Below, in pieces: positions 32,267-47,059 of a stretch of 64,000 bases of DNA. The stretch comes from Theocolax elegans (taxonomy: Eukaryota; Arthropoda; Insecta; Hymenoptera; Cerocephalidae), in NCBI GenBank assembly GCA_026168455.1, contig CM047426.1, forward strand, positions 4,457,501 to 4,521,500, given 5' to 3'. Position 1 is the stretch's first letter. Each line of letters starts with the position of its first letter. Below the pieces are notes generated by a model that did not search any database, was not told the origin of the DNA, and saw nothing but the letters and a program-made list of their open reading frames with translations. The translations under genes were made by a program, and so were the position numbers.

Positions 32267-34207
32267 TCATTTACAATAGTTATCATCTAGATACCATGTA
32301 TCATACAATCCCTGCACAGGAAAGACATTTAGAGGGCAATTTGACAATTTCATTTGTGCAAAGATCCTCCTCTTAATATTTTCGCTATAATCTGTATCAT
32401 TAATATTAGACAAACGATTTGCCGATAACAAGAATATCAATATCCATTTTTCATCGTTCTCATCTGCTTTGGCTTCTGTTAGTCCAGGAATTTCAGAGTT
32501 ATCAAGATTCACTTCCAAAAGATTCCAACTGGGGATATCTCCTGAATCAATTAGAAATTCACCTGTGAGGCGCCATCTTCTTGTCATGATTCTGGGGCAT
32601 TCACATAAGATGTGTAGAGGTGTTTCGTTTGCCTCCTTGCACATTCGGCATAATGGATCTGTTTCCAGTCCCATTTTATACCTATGGTATCGCAAATCTC
32701 CATGTCCAGTAAGTATGTCCATTAGCTTGCGAGCTGTCTTTCTGCTAAGTTTCCTAAGCCCTTCTTCCCAGTGTCCGCTTATTGCGTTTCCGAGTGCGGC
32801 TTTAGCTTGTCTGCATCCTGCAGTTTTTACCCAAGCCCTTTGGTGTTCCTTCACCAGCCATTCCTTTATTAATTCTATGAGGTGGCTATGTGGCATCTTC
32901 ACCATCATGCTTGGTTCCGCATGTTTTCGTTGAGACAATAGTAATGTCCCCACTGCATGGATTAGAAAATATAACTGTGGATTCTTAGATGCGGAATAGT
33001 TCGTCTTGTGAACCAACTTCATATCAGACTGATACGGGAAATAAGAGTAAGGGTCCGTTGTTTCTTCTGTGGACTTAATCATTCTAGTGATCTCATGTGA
33101 TAATTTTCCAGTCCATATCCAATCAAGTAATATAGATTCCGATGAGAAATCTAATAATTTAGAAATATATCCTATGGATAGTAGCCCCGCACAATCTTTG
33201 AATCTTGAACGTAATGTGCAGATCCTGAGATTGCTATAAGGATTATCCGGATATCTGTTTAGAAACATGTCTAAAGCTGCTATCATTTTACAATAGTTAT
33301 CATCTAGATACCATGTATCATACAATCCCTGCACAGGAAAGACATTTAGAGGGCAATTTGACAATTTCATTTGGGCAAAGATCCTCCTCTTAATATTTTC
33401 GCTATAATCTGTATCATTAATATTAGACAAACGATTTGCCGATAACAAGAATATCAATATCCATTTTTCATCGTTCTCATCTGCTTTGGCTTCTGTTAGT
33501 CCAGGAATTTCAGAGTTATCAAGATTCACTTCCAAAAGATTCCAACTGGGGATATCTCCTGAATCAATTAGAAATTCACCTGTGAGGCGCCATCTTCTTG
33601 TCATGATTCTGGGGCATTCACATAAGATGTGTAGAGGTGTTTCGTTTGCCTCCTTGCACATTCGGCATAATGGATCTGTTTCCAGTCCCATTTTATACCT
33701 ATGGTATCGCAAATCTCCATGTCCAGTAAGTATGTCCATTAGCTTGCGAGCTGTCTTTCTGCTAAGTTTCCTAAGCCCTTCTTCCCAGTGTCCGCTTATT
33801 GCGTTTCCGAGTGCGGCTTTAGCTTGTCTGCATCCTGCAGTTTTTACCCAAGCCCTTTGGTGTTCCTTCACCAGCCATTCCTTTATTAATTCTATGAGGT
33901 GGCTATGTGGCATCTTCACCATCATGCTTGGTTCCGCATGTTTTCGTTGAGACAATAGTAATGTCCCCACTGCATGGATTAGAAAATATAACTGTGGATT
34001 CTTAGATGCGGAATAGTTCGTCTTGTGAACCAACTTCATATCAGACTGATACGGGAAATAAGAGTAAGGGTCCGTTGTTTCTTCTGTGGACTTAATCATT
34101 CTAGTGATCTCATGTGATAATTTTCCAGTCCATATCCAATCAAGTAATATAGATTCCGATGAGAAATCTAATAATTTAGAATATATCCTATGGATAGTAG
34201 CCCGCAC
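32267..34207 (-). pseudogene. Longest array reading frame (646 codons across two units)
   Basis: Runs LINE-free from a partial N segment into LINE, then a complete second N segment, LINE, and a third partial N segment, without a stop. It is possible only because left-hand units have AAA instead of TAA at the N/LINE joint. It holds two copies of the N core RSRFKDCAG and of the LINE finger CRMCKEANETPLHILCEC. A run this long in a decaying viral insertion is notable, but it may simply reflect recent amplification of an open unit. The neighbouring frame 30989-32065 (358 codons) is of the same kind. Confidence 0.6.
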
Positions 34208-37200
34208 AATCTTTGAATCTTGAACGTAATGTGCAGATCCTGAGATTGCTATAAGGATTATCCGGAAATCTGTTTAGAAACATGTCTAAAGCTGCTATCA
34301 TTTTACAATAGTTATCATCTAGATACCATGTATCATACAATCCCTGCACAGGAAAGACATTTAGAGGGCAATTTGACAATTTCATTTGTGCAAAGATCCT
34401 CCTCTTAATATTTTCGCTATAATCTGTATCATTAATATTAGACAAACGATTTGCCGATAACAAGAATATCAATATCCATTTTTCATCGTTCTCATCTGCT
34501 TTGGCTTCTGTTAGTCCAGGAATTTCAGAGTTATCAAGATTCACTTCCAAAAGATTCCAACTGGGGATATCTCCTGAATCAATTAGAAATTGACCTGTGA
34601 GGCGCCATCTTCTTGTCATGATTCTGGAGCATTCACATAAGATGTGTAGAGGTGTTTCGTTTGCCTCCTTGCACATTCGGCATAATGGATCTGTTTCCAG
34701 TCCCATTTTATACCTATGGTATCGCAAATCTCCATGTCCAGTAAGTATGTCCATTAGCTTGCGAGCTGTCTTTCTGCTAAGTTTCCTAAGCCCTTCTTCC
34801 CAGTGTCCGCTTATTGCGTTTCCGAGTGCGGCTTTAGCTTGTCTGCATCCTGCAGTTTTTACCCAAGCCCTTTGGTGTTCCTTCACCAGCCATTCCTTTA
34901 ATAATTCTATGAGGTGGCTATGTGGCATCTTCACCATCATGCTTGGTTCCGCATGTTTTCGTTGAGACAATAGTAATGTCCCCACTGCATGGATTAGAAA
35001 TATAACTGTGGATTCTTAGATGCGGAATAGTTCGTCTTGTGAACCAACTTCATATCAGACTGATACGGGAAATAAGAGTAAGGGTCCGTTGTTTCTTCTG
35101 TGGACTTAATCATTCTAGTGATCTCATGTGATAATTTTCCAGTCCATATCCAATCAAGTAATATAGATTCCGATGAGAAATCTAATAATTTAGAGATATA
35201 TCCTATGGATAGAAGGCCCGCACAATCTTTGAATCTTGAACGTAATGTGCAGATCCTGAGATTGCTATAAGGTTATCCGGAAATCTGTTTAGAAACATGT
35301 CTATAGCTGCTATCATTTTACAATAGTTATCATCTAGATACCATGTATCATACAATCCCTGCACAGGAAAGACATTTAGAGGGCAATTTGACAATTTCAT
35401 TTGTGCAAAGATCCTCCTCTTAATATTTTCGCTATAATCTGTATCATTAATATTAGACAAACGATTTGCCGATAACAAGAATATCAATATCCATTTTTCA
35501 TCGTTCTCATCTGCTTTGGCTTCTGTTAGTCCAGGAATTTCAGAGTTATCAAGATTCACTTCCAAAAGATTCCAACTGGGGATATCTCCTGAATCAATTA
35601 GAAATTCACCTGTGAGGCGCCATCTTCTTGTCATGATTCTGGGGCATTCACATAAGATGTGTAGAGGTGTTTCGTTTGCCTCCTTGCACATTCGGCATAA
35701 TGGATCTGTTTCCAGTCCCATTTTATACCTATGGTATCGCAAATCTCCATGTCCAGTAAGTATGTCCATTAGCTTGCGAGCTGTCTTTCTGCTAAGTTTC
35801 CTAAGCCCTTCTTCCCAGTGTCCGCTTATTGCGTTTCCGAGTGCGGCTTTAGCTTGTCTGCATCCTGCAGTTTTATACCCAAGCCCTTTGGTGTTCCTTC
35901 ACCAGCCATTCCTTTATTAATTCTATGAGGTGGCTATGTGGCATCTTCATCATCATGCTTGGTTCCGCATGTTTTCGTTGAGACAATAGTAATGTCCCCA
36001 CTGCATGGATTAGAAAATATAACTGTGGATTCTTAGATGCGGAATAGTTCGTCTTGTGAACCAACTTCATATCAGACTGATACGGGAAATAAGAGTAAGG
36101 GTCCGTTGTTTCTTCTGTGGACTTAATCATTCTAGTGATTCATGTGCTAATTTTCCAGTCCATATCCAATCTAAGTAATATAGATTCCGATGAGAAATCT
36201 AATAATTTAGAGATATATCCTATGGATAGAAGGCCCGCACAATCTTTGAATCTTGAACGTAATGTGCAGATCCTGAGATTGCTATAAGGGTTATCCGGAA
36301 ATCTGTTTAGAAACATGTCTATAGCTGCTATCATTTTACAATAGTTATCATCTAGATACCATGTATCATACAATCCCTGCACAGGAAAGACATTTAGAGG
36401 GCAATTTGACAATTTCATTTGTGCAAAGATCCTCCTCTTAATATTTTCGCTATAATCTGTATCATTAATATTAGACAAACGATTTGCCGATAACAAGAAT
36501 ATCAATATCCATTTTTCATCGTTCTCATCTGCTTTGGCTTCTGTTAGTCCAGGAATTTCAGAGTTATCAAGATTCACTTCCAAAAGATTCCAACTGGGGA
36601 TATCTCCTGAATCAATTAGAAATTCACCTGTGAGGCGCCATCTTCTTGTCATGATTCTGGGGCATTCACATAAGATGTGTAGAGGTGTTTCGTTTGCCTC
36701 CTTGCACATTCGGCATAATGGATCTGTTTCCAGTCCCATTTTATACCTATGGTATCGCAAATCTCCATGTCCAGTAAGTATGTCCATTAGCTTGCGAGCT
36801 GTCTTTCTGCTAAGTTTCCTAAGCCCTTCTTCCCAGTGTCCGCTTATTGCGTTTCCGAGTGCGGCTTTAGCTTGTCTGCATCCTGCAGTTTATACCCAAG
36901 CCCTTTGGTGTTCCTTCACCAGCCATTCCTTTATTAATTCTATGAGGTGGCTATGTGGCATCTTCATCATCATGCTTGGTTCCGCATGTTTTCGTTGAGA
37001 CAATAGTAATGTCCCCACTGCATGGATTAGAAAATATAACTGTGGATTCTTAGATGCGGAATAGTTCGTCTTGTGAACCAACTTCATATCAGACTGATAC
37101 GGGAAATAAGAGTAAGGGTCCGTTGTTTCTTCTGTGGACTTAATCATTCTAGTGATTTCATGTGCTAATTTTCCATGTCCATATCCAATCTAGTAATATA

Positions 37201-37907
37201 GATTCCGATGAGAAATCTAATAATTTAGAGATATATCCTATGGATAGAAGGCCCGCACAATCTTTGAATCTTGAACGTAATGTGCAGATCCTGAGATTGC
37301 TATAAGGGTTATCCGGAAATCTGTTTAGAAACATGTCTATAGCTGCTATCATTTTACAATAGTTATCATCTAGATACCATGTATCATACAATCCCTGCAC
37401 AGGAAAGACATTTAGAGGGCAATTTGACAATTTCATTTGTGCAAAGATCCTCCTCTTAATATTTTCGCTATAATCTGTATCATTAATATTAGACAAACGA
37501 TTTGCCGATAACAAGAATATCAATATCCATTTTTCATCGTTCTCATCTGCTTTGGCTTCTGTTAGTCCAGGAATTTCAGAGTTATCAAGATTCACTTCCA
37601 AAAGATTCCAACTGGGGATATCTCCTGAATCAATTAGAAATTCACCTGTGAGGCGCCATCTTCTTGTCATGATTCTGGGGCATTCACATAAGATGTGTAG
37701 AGGTGTTTCGTTTGCCTCCTTGCACATTCGGCATAATGGATCTGTTTCCAGTCCCATTTTATACCTATGGTATCGCAAATCTCCATGTCCAGTAAGTATG
37801 TCCATTAGCTTGCGAGCTGTCTTTCTGCTAAGTTTCCTAAGCCCTTCTTCCCAGTGTCCGCTTATTGCGTTTCCGAGTGCGGCTTTAGCTTGTCTGCATC
37901 CTGCAGT

Positions 37908-38822
37908 TTATACCCAAGCCCTTTGGTGTTCCTTCACCAGCCATTCCTTTATTAATTCTATGAGGTGGCTATGTGGCATCTTCATCATCATGCTTGGTTC
38001 CGCATGTTTTCGTTGAGACAATAGTAATGTCCCCACTGCATGGATTAGAAAATATAACTGTGGATTCTTAGATGCGGAATAGTTCGTCTTGTGAACCAAC
38101 TTCATATCAGACTGATACGGGAAATAAGAGTAAGGGTCCGTTGTTTCTTCTGTGGACTTAATCATTCTAGTGATTTCATGTGCTAATTTTCCTGTCCATA
38201 TCCAATCTAGTAATATAGATTCCGATGAGAAATCTAATAATTTAGAGATATATCCTATGGATAGAAGGCCCGCACAATCTTTGAATCTTGAACGTAATGT
38301 GCAGATCCTGAGATTGCTATAAGGGTTATCCGGAAATCTGTTTAGAAACATGTCTATAGCTGCTATCATTTTACAATAGTTATCATCTAGATACCATGTA
38401 TCATACAATCCCTGCACAGGAAAGACATTTAGAGGGCAATTTGACAATTTCATTTGTGCAAAGATCCTCCTCTTAATATTTTCGCTATAATCTGTATCAT
38501 TAATATTAGACAAACGATTTGCCGATAACAAGAATATCAATATCCATTTTTCATCGTTCTCATCTGCTTTGGCTTCTGTTAGTCCAGGAATTTCAGAGTT
38601 ATCAAGATTCACTTCCAAAAGATTCCAACTGGGGATATCTCCTGAATCAATTAGAAATTCACCTGTGAGGCGCCATCTTCTTGTCATGATTCTGGGGCAT
38701 TCACATAAGATGTGTAGAGGTGTTTCGTTTGCCTCCTTGCACATTCGGCATAATGGATCTGTTTCCAGTCCCATTTTATACCTATGGTATCGCAAATCTC
38801 CATGTCCAGTAAGTATGTCCAT
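37908..38822 (-). pseudogene. Typical right-hand unit frame: LINE C-terminus followed by N segment
   Basis: 304 codons from a LINE methionine (MDILTGHGDLRYHRYKMGLE) through the LINE finger, across the SWNLLEV joint, through the N segment to the TAA after RAWV. The same 304-codon frame recurs at 40960-41874, 44009-44923, 45026-45940 and 46043-46957. In the other right-hand units it is broken by single-base indels, for example at about 36140, 37165, 39200 and 42240. Confidence 0.65.
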
Positions 38823-41800
38823 TAGCTTGCGAGCTGTCTTTCTGCTAAGTTTCCTAAGCCCTTCTTCCCAGTGTCCGCTTATTGCGTTTCCGAGTGCGGC
38901 TTAGCTTGTCTGCATCCTGCAGTTTATACCCAAGCCCTTTGGTGTTCCTTCACCAGCCATTCCTTTATTAATTCTATGAGGTGGCTATGTGGCATCTTCA
39001 TCATCATGCTTGGTTCCGCATGTTTTCGTTGAGACAATAGTAATGTCCCCACTGCATGGATTAGAAAATATAACTGTGGATTCTTAGATGCGGAATAGTT
39101 CGTCTTGTGAACCAACTTCATATCAGACTGATACGGGAAATAAGAGTAAGGGTCCGTTGTTTCTTCTGTGGACTTAATCATTCTAGTGATCTCATGTGCT
39201 AATTTTCCATGTCCATATCCAATCTAGTAATATAGATTCCGATGAGAAATCTAATAATTTAGAGATATATCCTATGGATAGAAGGCCCGCACAATCTTTG
39301 AATCTTGAACGTAATGTGCAGATCCTGAGATTGCTATAAGGGTTATCCGGAAATCTGTTTAGAAACATGTCTATAGCTGCTATCATTTTACAATAGTTAT
39401 CATCTAGATACCATGTATCATACAATCCCTGCACAGGAAAGACATTTAGAGGGCAATTTGACAATTTCATTTGTGCAAAGATCCTCCTCTTAATATTTTC
39501 GCTATAATCTGTATCATTAATATTAGACAAACGATTTGCCGATAACAAGAATATCAATATCCATTTTTCATCGTTCTCATCTGCTTTGGCTTCTGTTAGT
39601 CCAGGAATTTCAGAGTTATCAAGATTCACTTCCAAAAGATTCCAACTGGGGATATCTCCTGAATCAATTAGAAATTCACCTGTGAGGCGCCATCTTCTTG
39701 TCATGATTCTGGGGCATTCACATAAGATGTGTAGAGGTGTTTCGTTTGCCTCCTTGCACATTCGGCATAATGGATCTGTTTCCAGTCCCATTTTATACCT
39801 ATGGTATCGCAAATCTCCATGTCCAGTAAGTATGTCCATTAGCTTGCGAGCTGTCTTTCTGCTAAGTTTCCTAAGCCCTTCTTCCCAGTGTCCGCTTATT
39901 GCGTTTCCGAGTGCGGCTTTAGCTTGTCTGCATCCTGCAGTTTATACCCAAGCCCTTTGGTGTTCCTTCACCAGCATTCCTTTATTAATTCTATGAGGTG
40001 GCTATGTGGCATCTTCATCATCATGCTTGGTTCCGCATGTTTTCGTTGAGACAATAGTAATGTCCCCACTGCATGGATTAGAAAATATAACTGTGGATTC
40101 TTAGATGCGGAATAGTTCGTCTTGTGAACCAACTTCATATCAGACTGATACGGGAAATAAGAGTAAGGGTCCGTTGTTTCTTCTGTGGACTTAATCATTC
40201 TAGTGATTTCATGTGCTAATTTTCCTGTCCATATCCAATCTAAGTAATATAGATTCCGATGAGAAATCTAATAATTTAGAGATATATCCTATGGATAGTA
40301 AGGCCCGCACAATCTTTGAATCTTGAACGTAATGTGCAGATCCTGAGATTGCTATAAGGGTTATCCGGAAATCTGTTTAGAAACATGTCTATAGCTGCTA
40401 TCATTTTACAATAGTTATCATCTAGATACCATGTATCATACAATCCCTGCACAGGAAAGACATTTAGAGGGCAATTTGACAATTTCATTTGTGCAAAGAT
40501 CCTCCTCTTAATATTTTCGCTATAATCTGTATCATTAATATTAGACAAACGATTTGCCGATAACAAGAATATCAATATCCATTTTTCATCGTTCTCATCT
40601 GCTTTGGCTTCTGTTAGTCCAGGAATTTCAGAGTTATCAAGATTCACTTCCAAAAGATTCCAACTGGGGATATCTCCTGAATCAATTAGAAATTCACCTG
40701 TGAGGCGCCATCTTCTTGTCATGATTCTGGGGCATTCACATAAGATGTGTAGAGGTGTTTCGTTTGCCTCCTTGCACATTCGGCATAATGGATCTGTTTC
40801 CAGTCCCATTTTATACCTATGGTATCGCAAATCTCCATGTCCAGTAAGTATGTCCATTAGCTTGCGAGCTGTCTTTCTGCTAAGTTTCCTAAGCCCTTCT
40901 TCCCAGTGTCCGCTTATTGCGTTTCCGAGTGCGGCTTTAGCTTGTCTGCATCCTGCAGTTTATACCCAAGCCCTTTGGTGTTCCTTCACCAGCCATTCCT
41001 TTATTAATTCTATGAGGTGGCTATGTGGCATCTTCATCATCATGCTTGGTTCCGCATGTTTTCGTTGAGACAATAGTAATGTCCCCACTGCATGGATTAG
41101 AAAATATAACTGTGGATTCTTAGATGCGGAATAGTTCGTCTTGTGAACCAACTTCATATCAGACTGATACGGGAAATAAGAGTAAGGGTCCGTTGTTTCT
41201 TCTGTGGACTTAATCATTCTAGTGATCTCATGTGCTAATTTTCCTGTCCATATCCAATCTAGTAATATAGATTCCGATGAGAAATCTAATAATTTAGAGA
41301 TATATCCTATGGATAGAAGGCCCGCACAATCTTTGAATCTTGAACGTAATGTGCAGATCCTGAGATTGCTATAAGGGTTATCCGGAAATCTGTTTAGAAA
41401 CATGTCTATAGCTGCTATCATTTTACAATAGTTATCATCTAGATACCATGTATCATACAATCCCTGCACAGGAAAGACATTTAGAGGGCAATTTGACAAT
41501 TTCATTTGTGCAAAGATCCTCCTCTTAATATTTTCGCTATAATCTGTATCATTAATATTAGACAAACGATTTGCCGATAACAAGAATATCAATATCCATT
41601 TTTCATCGTTCTCATCTGCTTTGGCTTCTGTTAGTCCAGGAATTTCAGAGTTATCAAGATTCACTTCCAAAAGATTCCAACTGGGGATATCTCCTGAATC
41701 AATTAGAAATTCACCTGTGAGGCGCCATCTTCTTGTCATGATTCTGGGGCATTCACATAAGATGTGTAGAGGTGTTTCGTTTGCCTCCTTGCACATTCGG

Positions 41801-44800
41801 CATAATGGATCTGTTTCCAGTCCCATTTTATACCTATGGTATCGCAAATCTCCATGTCCAGTAAGTATGTCCATTAGCTTGCGAGCTGTCTTTCTGCTAA
41901 GTTTCCTAAGCCCTTCTTCCCAGTGTCCGCTTATTGCGTTTCCGAGTGCGGCTTTAGCTTGTCTGCATCCTGCAGTTTATACCCAAGCCCTTTGGTGTTC
42001 CTTCACCAGCCATTCCTTTATTAATTCTATGAGGTGGCTATGTGGCATCTTCATCATCATGCTTGGTTCCGCATGTTTTCGTTGAGACAATAGTAATGTC
42101 CCCACTGCATGGATTAGAAAATATAACTGTGGATTCTTAGATGCGGAATAGTTCGTCTTGTGAACCAACTTCATATCAGACTGATACGGGAAATAAGAGT
42201 AAGGGTCCGTTGTTTCTTCTGTGGACTTAATCATTCTAGTGATTCATGTGCTAATTTTCCTGTCCATATCCAATCTAGTAATATAGATTCCGATGAGAAA
42301 TCTAATAATTTAGAGATATATCCTATGGATAGAAGGCCCGCACAATCTTTGAATCTTGAACGTAATGTGCAGATCCTGAGATTGCTATAAGGGTTATCCG
42401 GAAATCTGTTTAGAAACATGTCTATAGCTGCTATCATTTTACAATAGTTATCATCTAGATACCATGTATCATACAATCCCTGCACAGGAAAGACATTTAG
42501 AGGGCAATTTGACAATTTCATTTGTGCAAAGATCCTCCTCTTAATATTTTCGCTATAATCTGTATCATTAATATTAGACAAACGATTTGCCGATAACAAG
42601 AATATCAATATCCATTTTTCATCGTTCTCATCTGCTTTGGCTTCTGTTAGTCCAGGAATTTCAGAGTTATCAAGATTCACTTCCAAAAGATTCCAACTGG
42701 GGATATCTCCTGAATCAATTAGAAATTCACCTGTGAGGCGCCATCTTCTTGTCATGATTCTGGGGCATTCACATAAGATGTGTAGAGGTGTTTCGTTTGC
42801 CTCCTTGCACATTCGGCATAATGGATCTGTTTCCAGTCCCATTTTATACCTATGGTATCGCAAATCTCCATGTCCAGTAAGTATGTCCATTAGCTTGCGA
42901 GCTGTCTTTCTGCTAAGTTTCCTAAGCCCTTCTTCCCAGTGTCCGCTTATTGCGTTTCCGAGTGCGGCTTTAGCTTGTCTGCATCCTGCAGTTTATACCC
43001 AAGCCCTTTGGTGTTCCTTCACCAGCCATTCCTTTATTAATTCTATGAGGTGGCTATGTGGCATCTTCATCATCATGCTTGGTTCCGCATGTTTTCGTTG
43101 AGACAATAGTAATGTCCCCACTGCATGGATTAGAAAATATAACTGTGGATTCTTAGATGCGGAATAGTTCGTCTTGTGAACCAACTTCATATCAGACTGA
43201 TACGGGAAATAAGAGTAAGGGTCCGTTGTTTCTTCTGTGGACTTAATCATTCTAGTGATCTCATGTGATAATTTTCCAGTCCATATCCAATCAAGTAATA
43301 TAGATTCCGATGAGAAATCTAATAATTTAGAGATATATCCTATGGATAGAAGGCCCGCACAATCTTTGAATCTTGAACGTAATGTGCAGATCCTGAGATT
43401 GCTATAAGGGTTATCCGGAAATCTGTTTAGAAACATGTCTATAGCTGCTATCATTTTACAATAGTTATCATCTAGATACCATGTATCATACAATCCCTGC
43501 ACAGGAAAGACATTTAGAGGGCAATTGACAATTTCATTTGTGCAAAGATCCTCCTCTTAATATTTTCGCTATAATCTGTATCATTAATATTAGACAAACG
43601 ATTTGCCGATAACAAGAATATCAATATCCATTTTTCATCGTTCTCATCTGCTTTGGCTTCTGTTAGTCCAGGAATTTCAGAGTTATCAAGATTCACTTCC
43701 AAAAGATTCCAACTGGGGATATCTCCTGAATCAATTAGAAATTCACCTGTGAGGCGCCATCTTCTTGTCATGATTCTGGGGCATTCACATAAGATGTGTA
43801 GAGGTGTTTCGTTTGCCTCCTTGCACATTCGGCATAATGGATCTGTTTCCAGTCCCATTTTATACCTATGGTATCGCAAATCTCCATGTCCAGTAAGTAT
43901 GTCCATTAGCTTGCGAGCTGTCTTTCTGCTAAGTTTCCTAAGCCCTTCTTCCCAGTGTCCGCTTATTGCGTTTCCGAGTGCGGCTTTAGCTTGTCTGCAT
44001 CCTGCAGTTTATACCCAAGCCCTTTGGTGTTCCTTCACCAGCCATTCCTTTATTAATTCTATGAGGTGGCTATGTGGCATCTTCATCATCATGCTTGGTT
44101 CCGCATGTTTTCGTTGAGACAATAGTAATGTCCCCACTGCATGGATTAGAAAATATAACTGTGGATTCTTAGATGCGGAATAGTTCGTCTTGTGAACCAA
44201 CTTCATATCAGACTGATACGGGAAATAAGAGTAAGGGTCCGTTGTTTCTTCTGTGGACTTAATCATTCTAGTGATCTCATGTGATAATTTTCCAGTCCAT
44301 ATCCAATCAAGTAATATAGATTCCGATGAGAAATCTAATAATTTAGAGATATATCCTATGGATAGAAGGCCCGCACAATCTTTGAATCTTGAACGTAATG
44401 TGCAGATCCTGAGATTGCTATAAGGGTTATCCGGAAATCTGTTTAGAAACATGTCTATAGCTGCTATCATTTTACAATAGTTATCATCTAGATACCATGT
44501 ATCATACAATCCCTGCACAGGAAAGACATTTAGAGGGCAATTTGACAATTTCATTTGTGCAAAGATCCTCCTCTTAATATTTTCGCTATAATCTGTATCA
44601 TTAATATTAGACAAACGATTTGCCGATAACAAGAATATCAATATCCATTTTTCATCGTTCTCATCTGCTTTGGCTTCTGTTAGTCCAGGAATTTCAGAGT
44701 TATCAAGATTCACTTCCAAAAGATTCCAACTGGGGATATCTCCTGAATCAATTAGAAATTCACCTGTGAGGCGCCATCTTCTTGTCATGATTCTGGGGCA

Positions 44801-47059
44801 TTCACATAAGATGTGTAGAGGTGTTTCGTTTGCCTCCTTGCACATTCGGCATAATGGATCTGTTTCCAGTCCCATTTTATACCTATGGTATCGCAAATCT
44901 CCATGTCCAGTAAGTATGTCCATTAGCTTGCGAGCTGTCTTTCTGCTAAGTTTCCTAAGCCCTTCTTCCCAGTGTCCGCTTATTGCGTTTCCGAGTGCGG
45001 CTTTAGCTTGTCTGCATCCTGCAGTTTATACCCAAGCCCTTTGGTGTTCCTTCACCAGCCATTCCTTTATTAATTCTATGAGGTGGCTATGTGGCATCTT
45101 CATCATCATGCTTGGTTCCGCATGTTTTCGTTGAGACAATAGTAATGTCCCCACTGCATGGATTAGAAAATATAACTGTGGATTCTTAGATGCGGAATAG
45201 TTCGTCTTGTGAACCAACTTCATATCAGACTGATACGGGAAATAAGAGTAAGGGTCCGTTGTTTCTTCTGTGGACTTAATCATTCTAGTGATCTCATGTG
45301 CTAATTTTCCAGTCCATATCCAATCAAGTAATATAGATTCCGATGAGAAATCTAATAATTTAGAGATATATCCTATGGATAGAAGGCCCGCACAATCTTT
45401 GAATCTTGAACGTAATGTGCAGATCCTGAGATTGCTATAAGGGTTATCCGGAAATCTGTTTAGAAACATGTCTATAGCTGCTATCATTTTACAATAGTTA
45501 TCATCTAGATACCATGTATCATACAATCCCTGCACAGGAAAGACATTTAGAGGGCAATTTGACAATTTCATTTGTGCAAAGATCCTCCTCTTAATATTTT
45601 CGCTATAATCTGTATCATTAATATTAGACAAACGATTTGCCGATAACAAGAATATCAATATCCATTTTTCATCGTTCTCATCTGCTTTGGCTTCTGTTAG
45701 TCCAGGAATTTCAGAGTTATCAAGATTCACTTCCAAAAGATTCCAACTGGGGATATCTCCTGAATCAATTAGAAATTCACCTGTGAGGCGCCATCTTCTT
45801 GTCATGATTCTGGGGCATTCACATAAGATGTGTAGAGGTGTTTCGTTTGCCTCCTTGCACATTCGGCATAATGGATCTGTTTCCAGTCCCATTTTATACC
45901 TATGGTATCGCAAATCTCCATGTCCAGTAAGTATGTCCATTAGCTTGCGAGCTGTCTTTCTGCTAAGTTTCCTAAGCCCTTCTTCCCAGTGTCCGCTTAT
46001 TGCGTTTCCGAGTGCGGCTTTAGCTTGTCTGCATCCTGCAGTTTATACCCAAGCCCTTTGGTGTTCCTTCACCAGCCATTCCTTTATTAATTCTATGAGG
46101 TGGCTATGTGGCATCTTCATCATCATGCTTGGTTCCGCATGTTTTCGTTGAGACAATAGTAATGTCCCCACTGCATGGATTAGAAAATATAACTGTGGAT
46201 TCTTAGATGCGGAATAGTTCGTCTTGTGAACCAACTTCATATCAGACTGATACGGGAAATAAGAGTAAGGGTCCGTTGTTTCTTCTGTGGACTTAATCAT
46301 TCTAGTGATCTCATGTGCTAATTTTCCAGTCCATATCCAATCAAGTAATATAGATTCCGATGAGAAATCTAATAATTTAGAGATATATCCTATGGATAGA
46401 AGGCCCGCACAATCTTTGAATCTTGAACGTAATGTGCAGATCCTGAGATTGCTATAAGGGTTATCCGGAAATCTGTTTAGAAACATGTCTATAGCTGCTA
46501 TCATTTTACAATAGTTATCATCTAGATACCATGTATCATACAATCCCTGCACAGGAAAGACATTTAGAGGGCAATTTGACAATTTCATTTGTGCAAAGAT
46601 CCTCCTCTTAATATTTTCGCTATAATCTGTATCATTAATATTAGACAAACGATTTGCCGATAACAAGAATATCAATATCCATTTTTCATCGTTCTCATCT
46701 GCTTTGGCTTCTGTTAGTCCAGGAATTTCAGAGTTATCAAGATTCACTTCCAAAAGATTCCAACTGGGGATATCTCCTGAATCAATTAGAAATTCACCTG
46801 TGAGGCGCCATCTTCTTGTCATGATTCTGGGGCATTCACATAAGATGTGTAGAGGTGTTTCGTTTGCCTTCTTGCACATTCGGCATAATGGATCTGTTTC
46901 CAGTCCCATTTTATACCTATGGTATCGCAAATCTCCATGTCCAGTAAGTATGTCCATTAGCTTGCGAGCTGTCTTTCTGCTAAGTTTCCTAAGCCCTTCT
47001 TCCCAGTGTCCGCTTATTGCGTTTCCGAGTGCGGCTTTAGCTTGTCTGCATCCTGCAGT

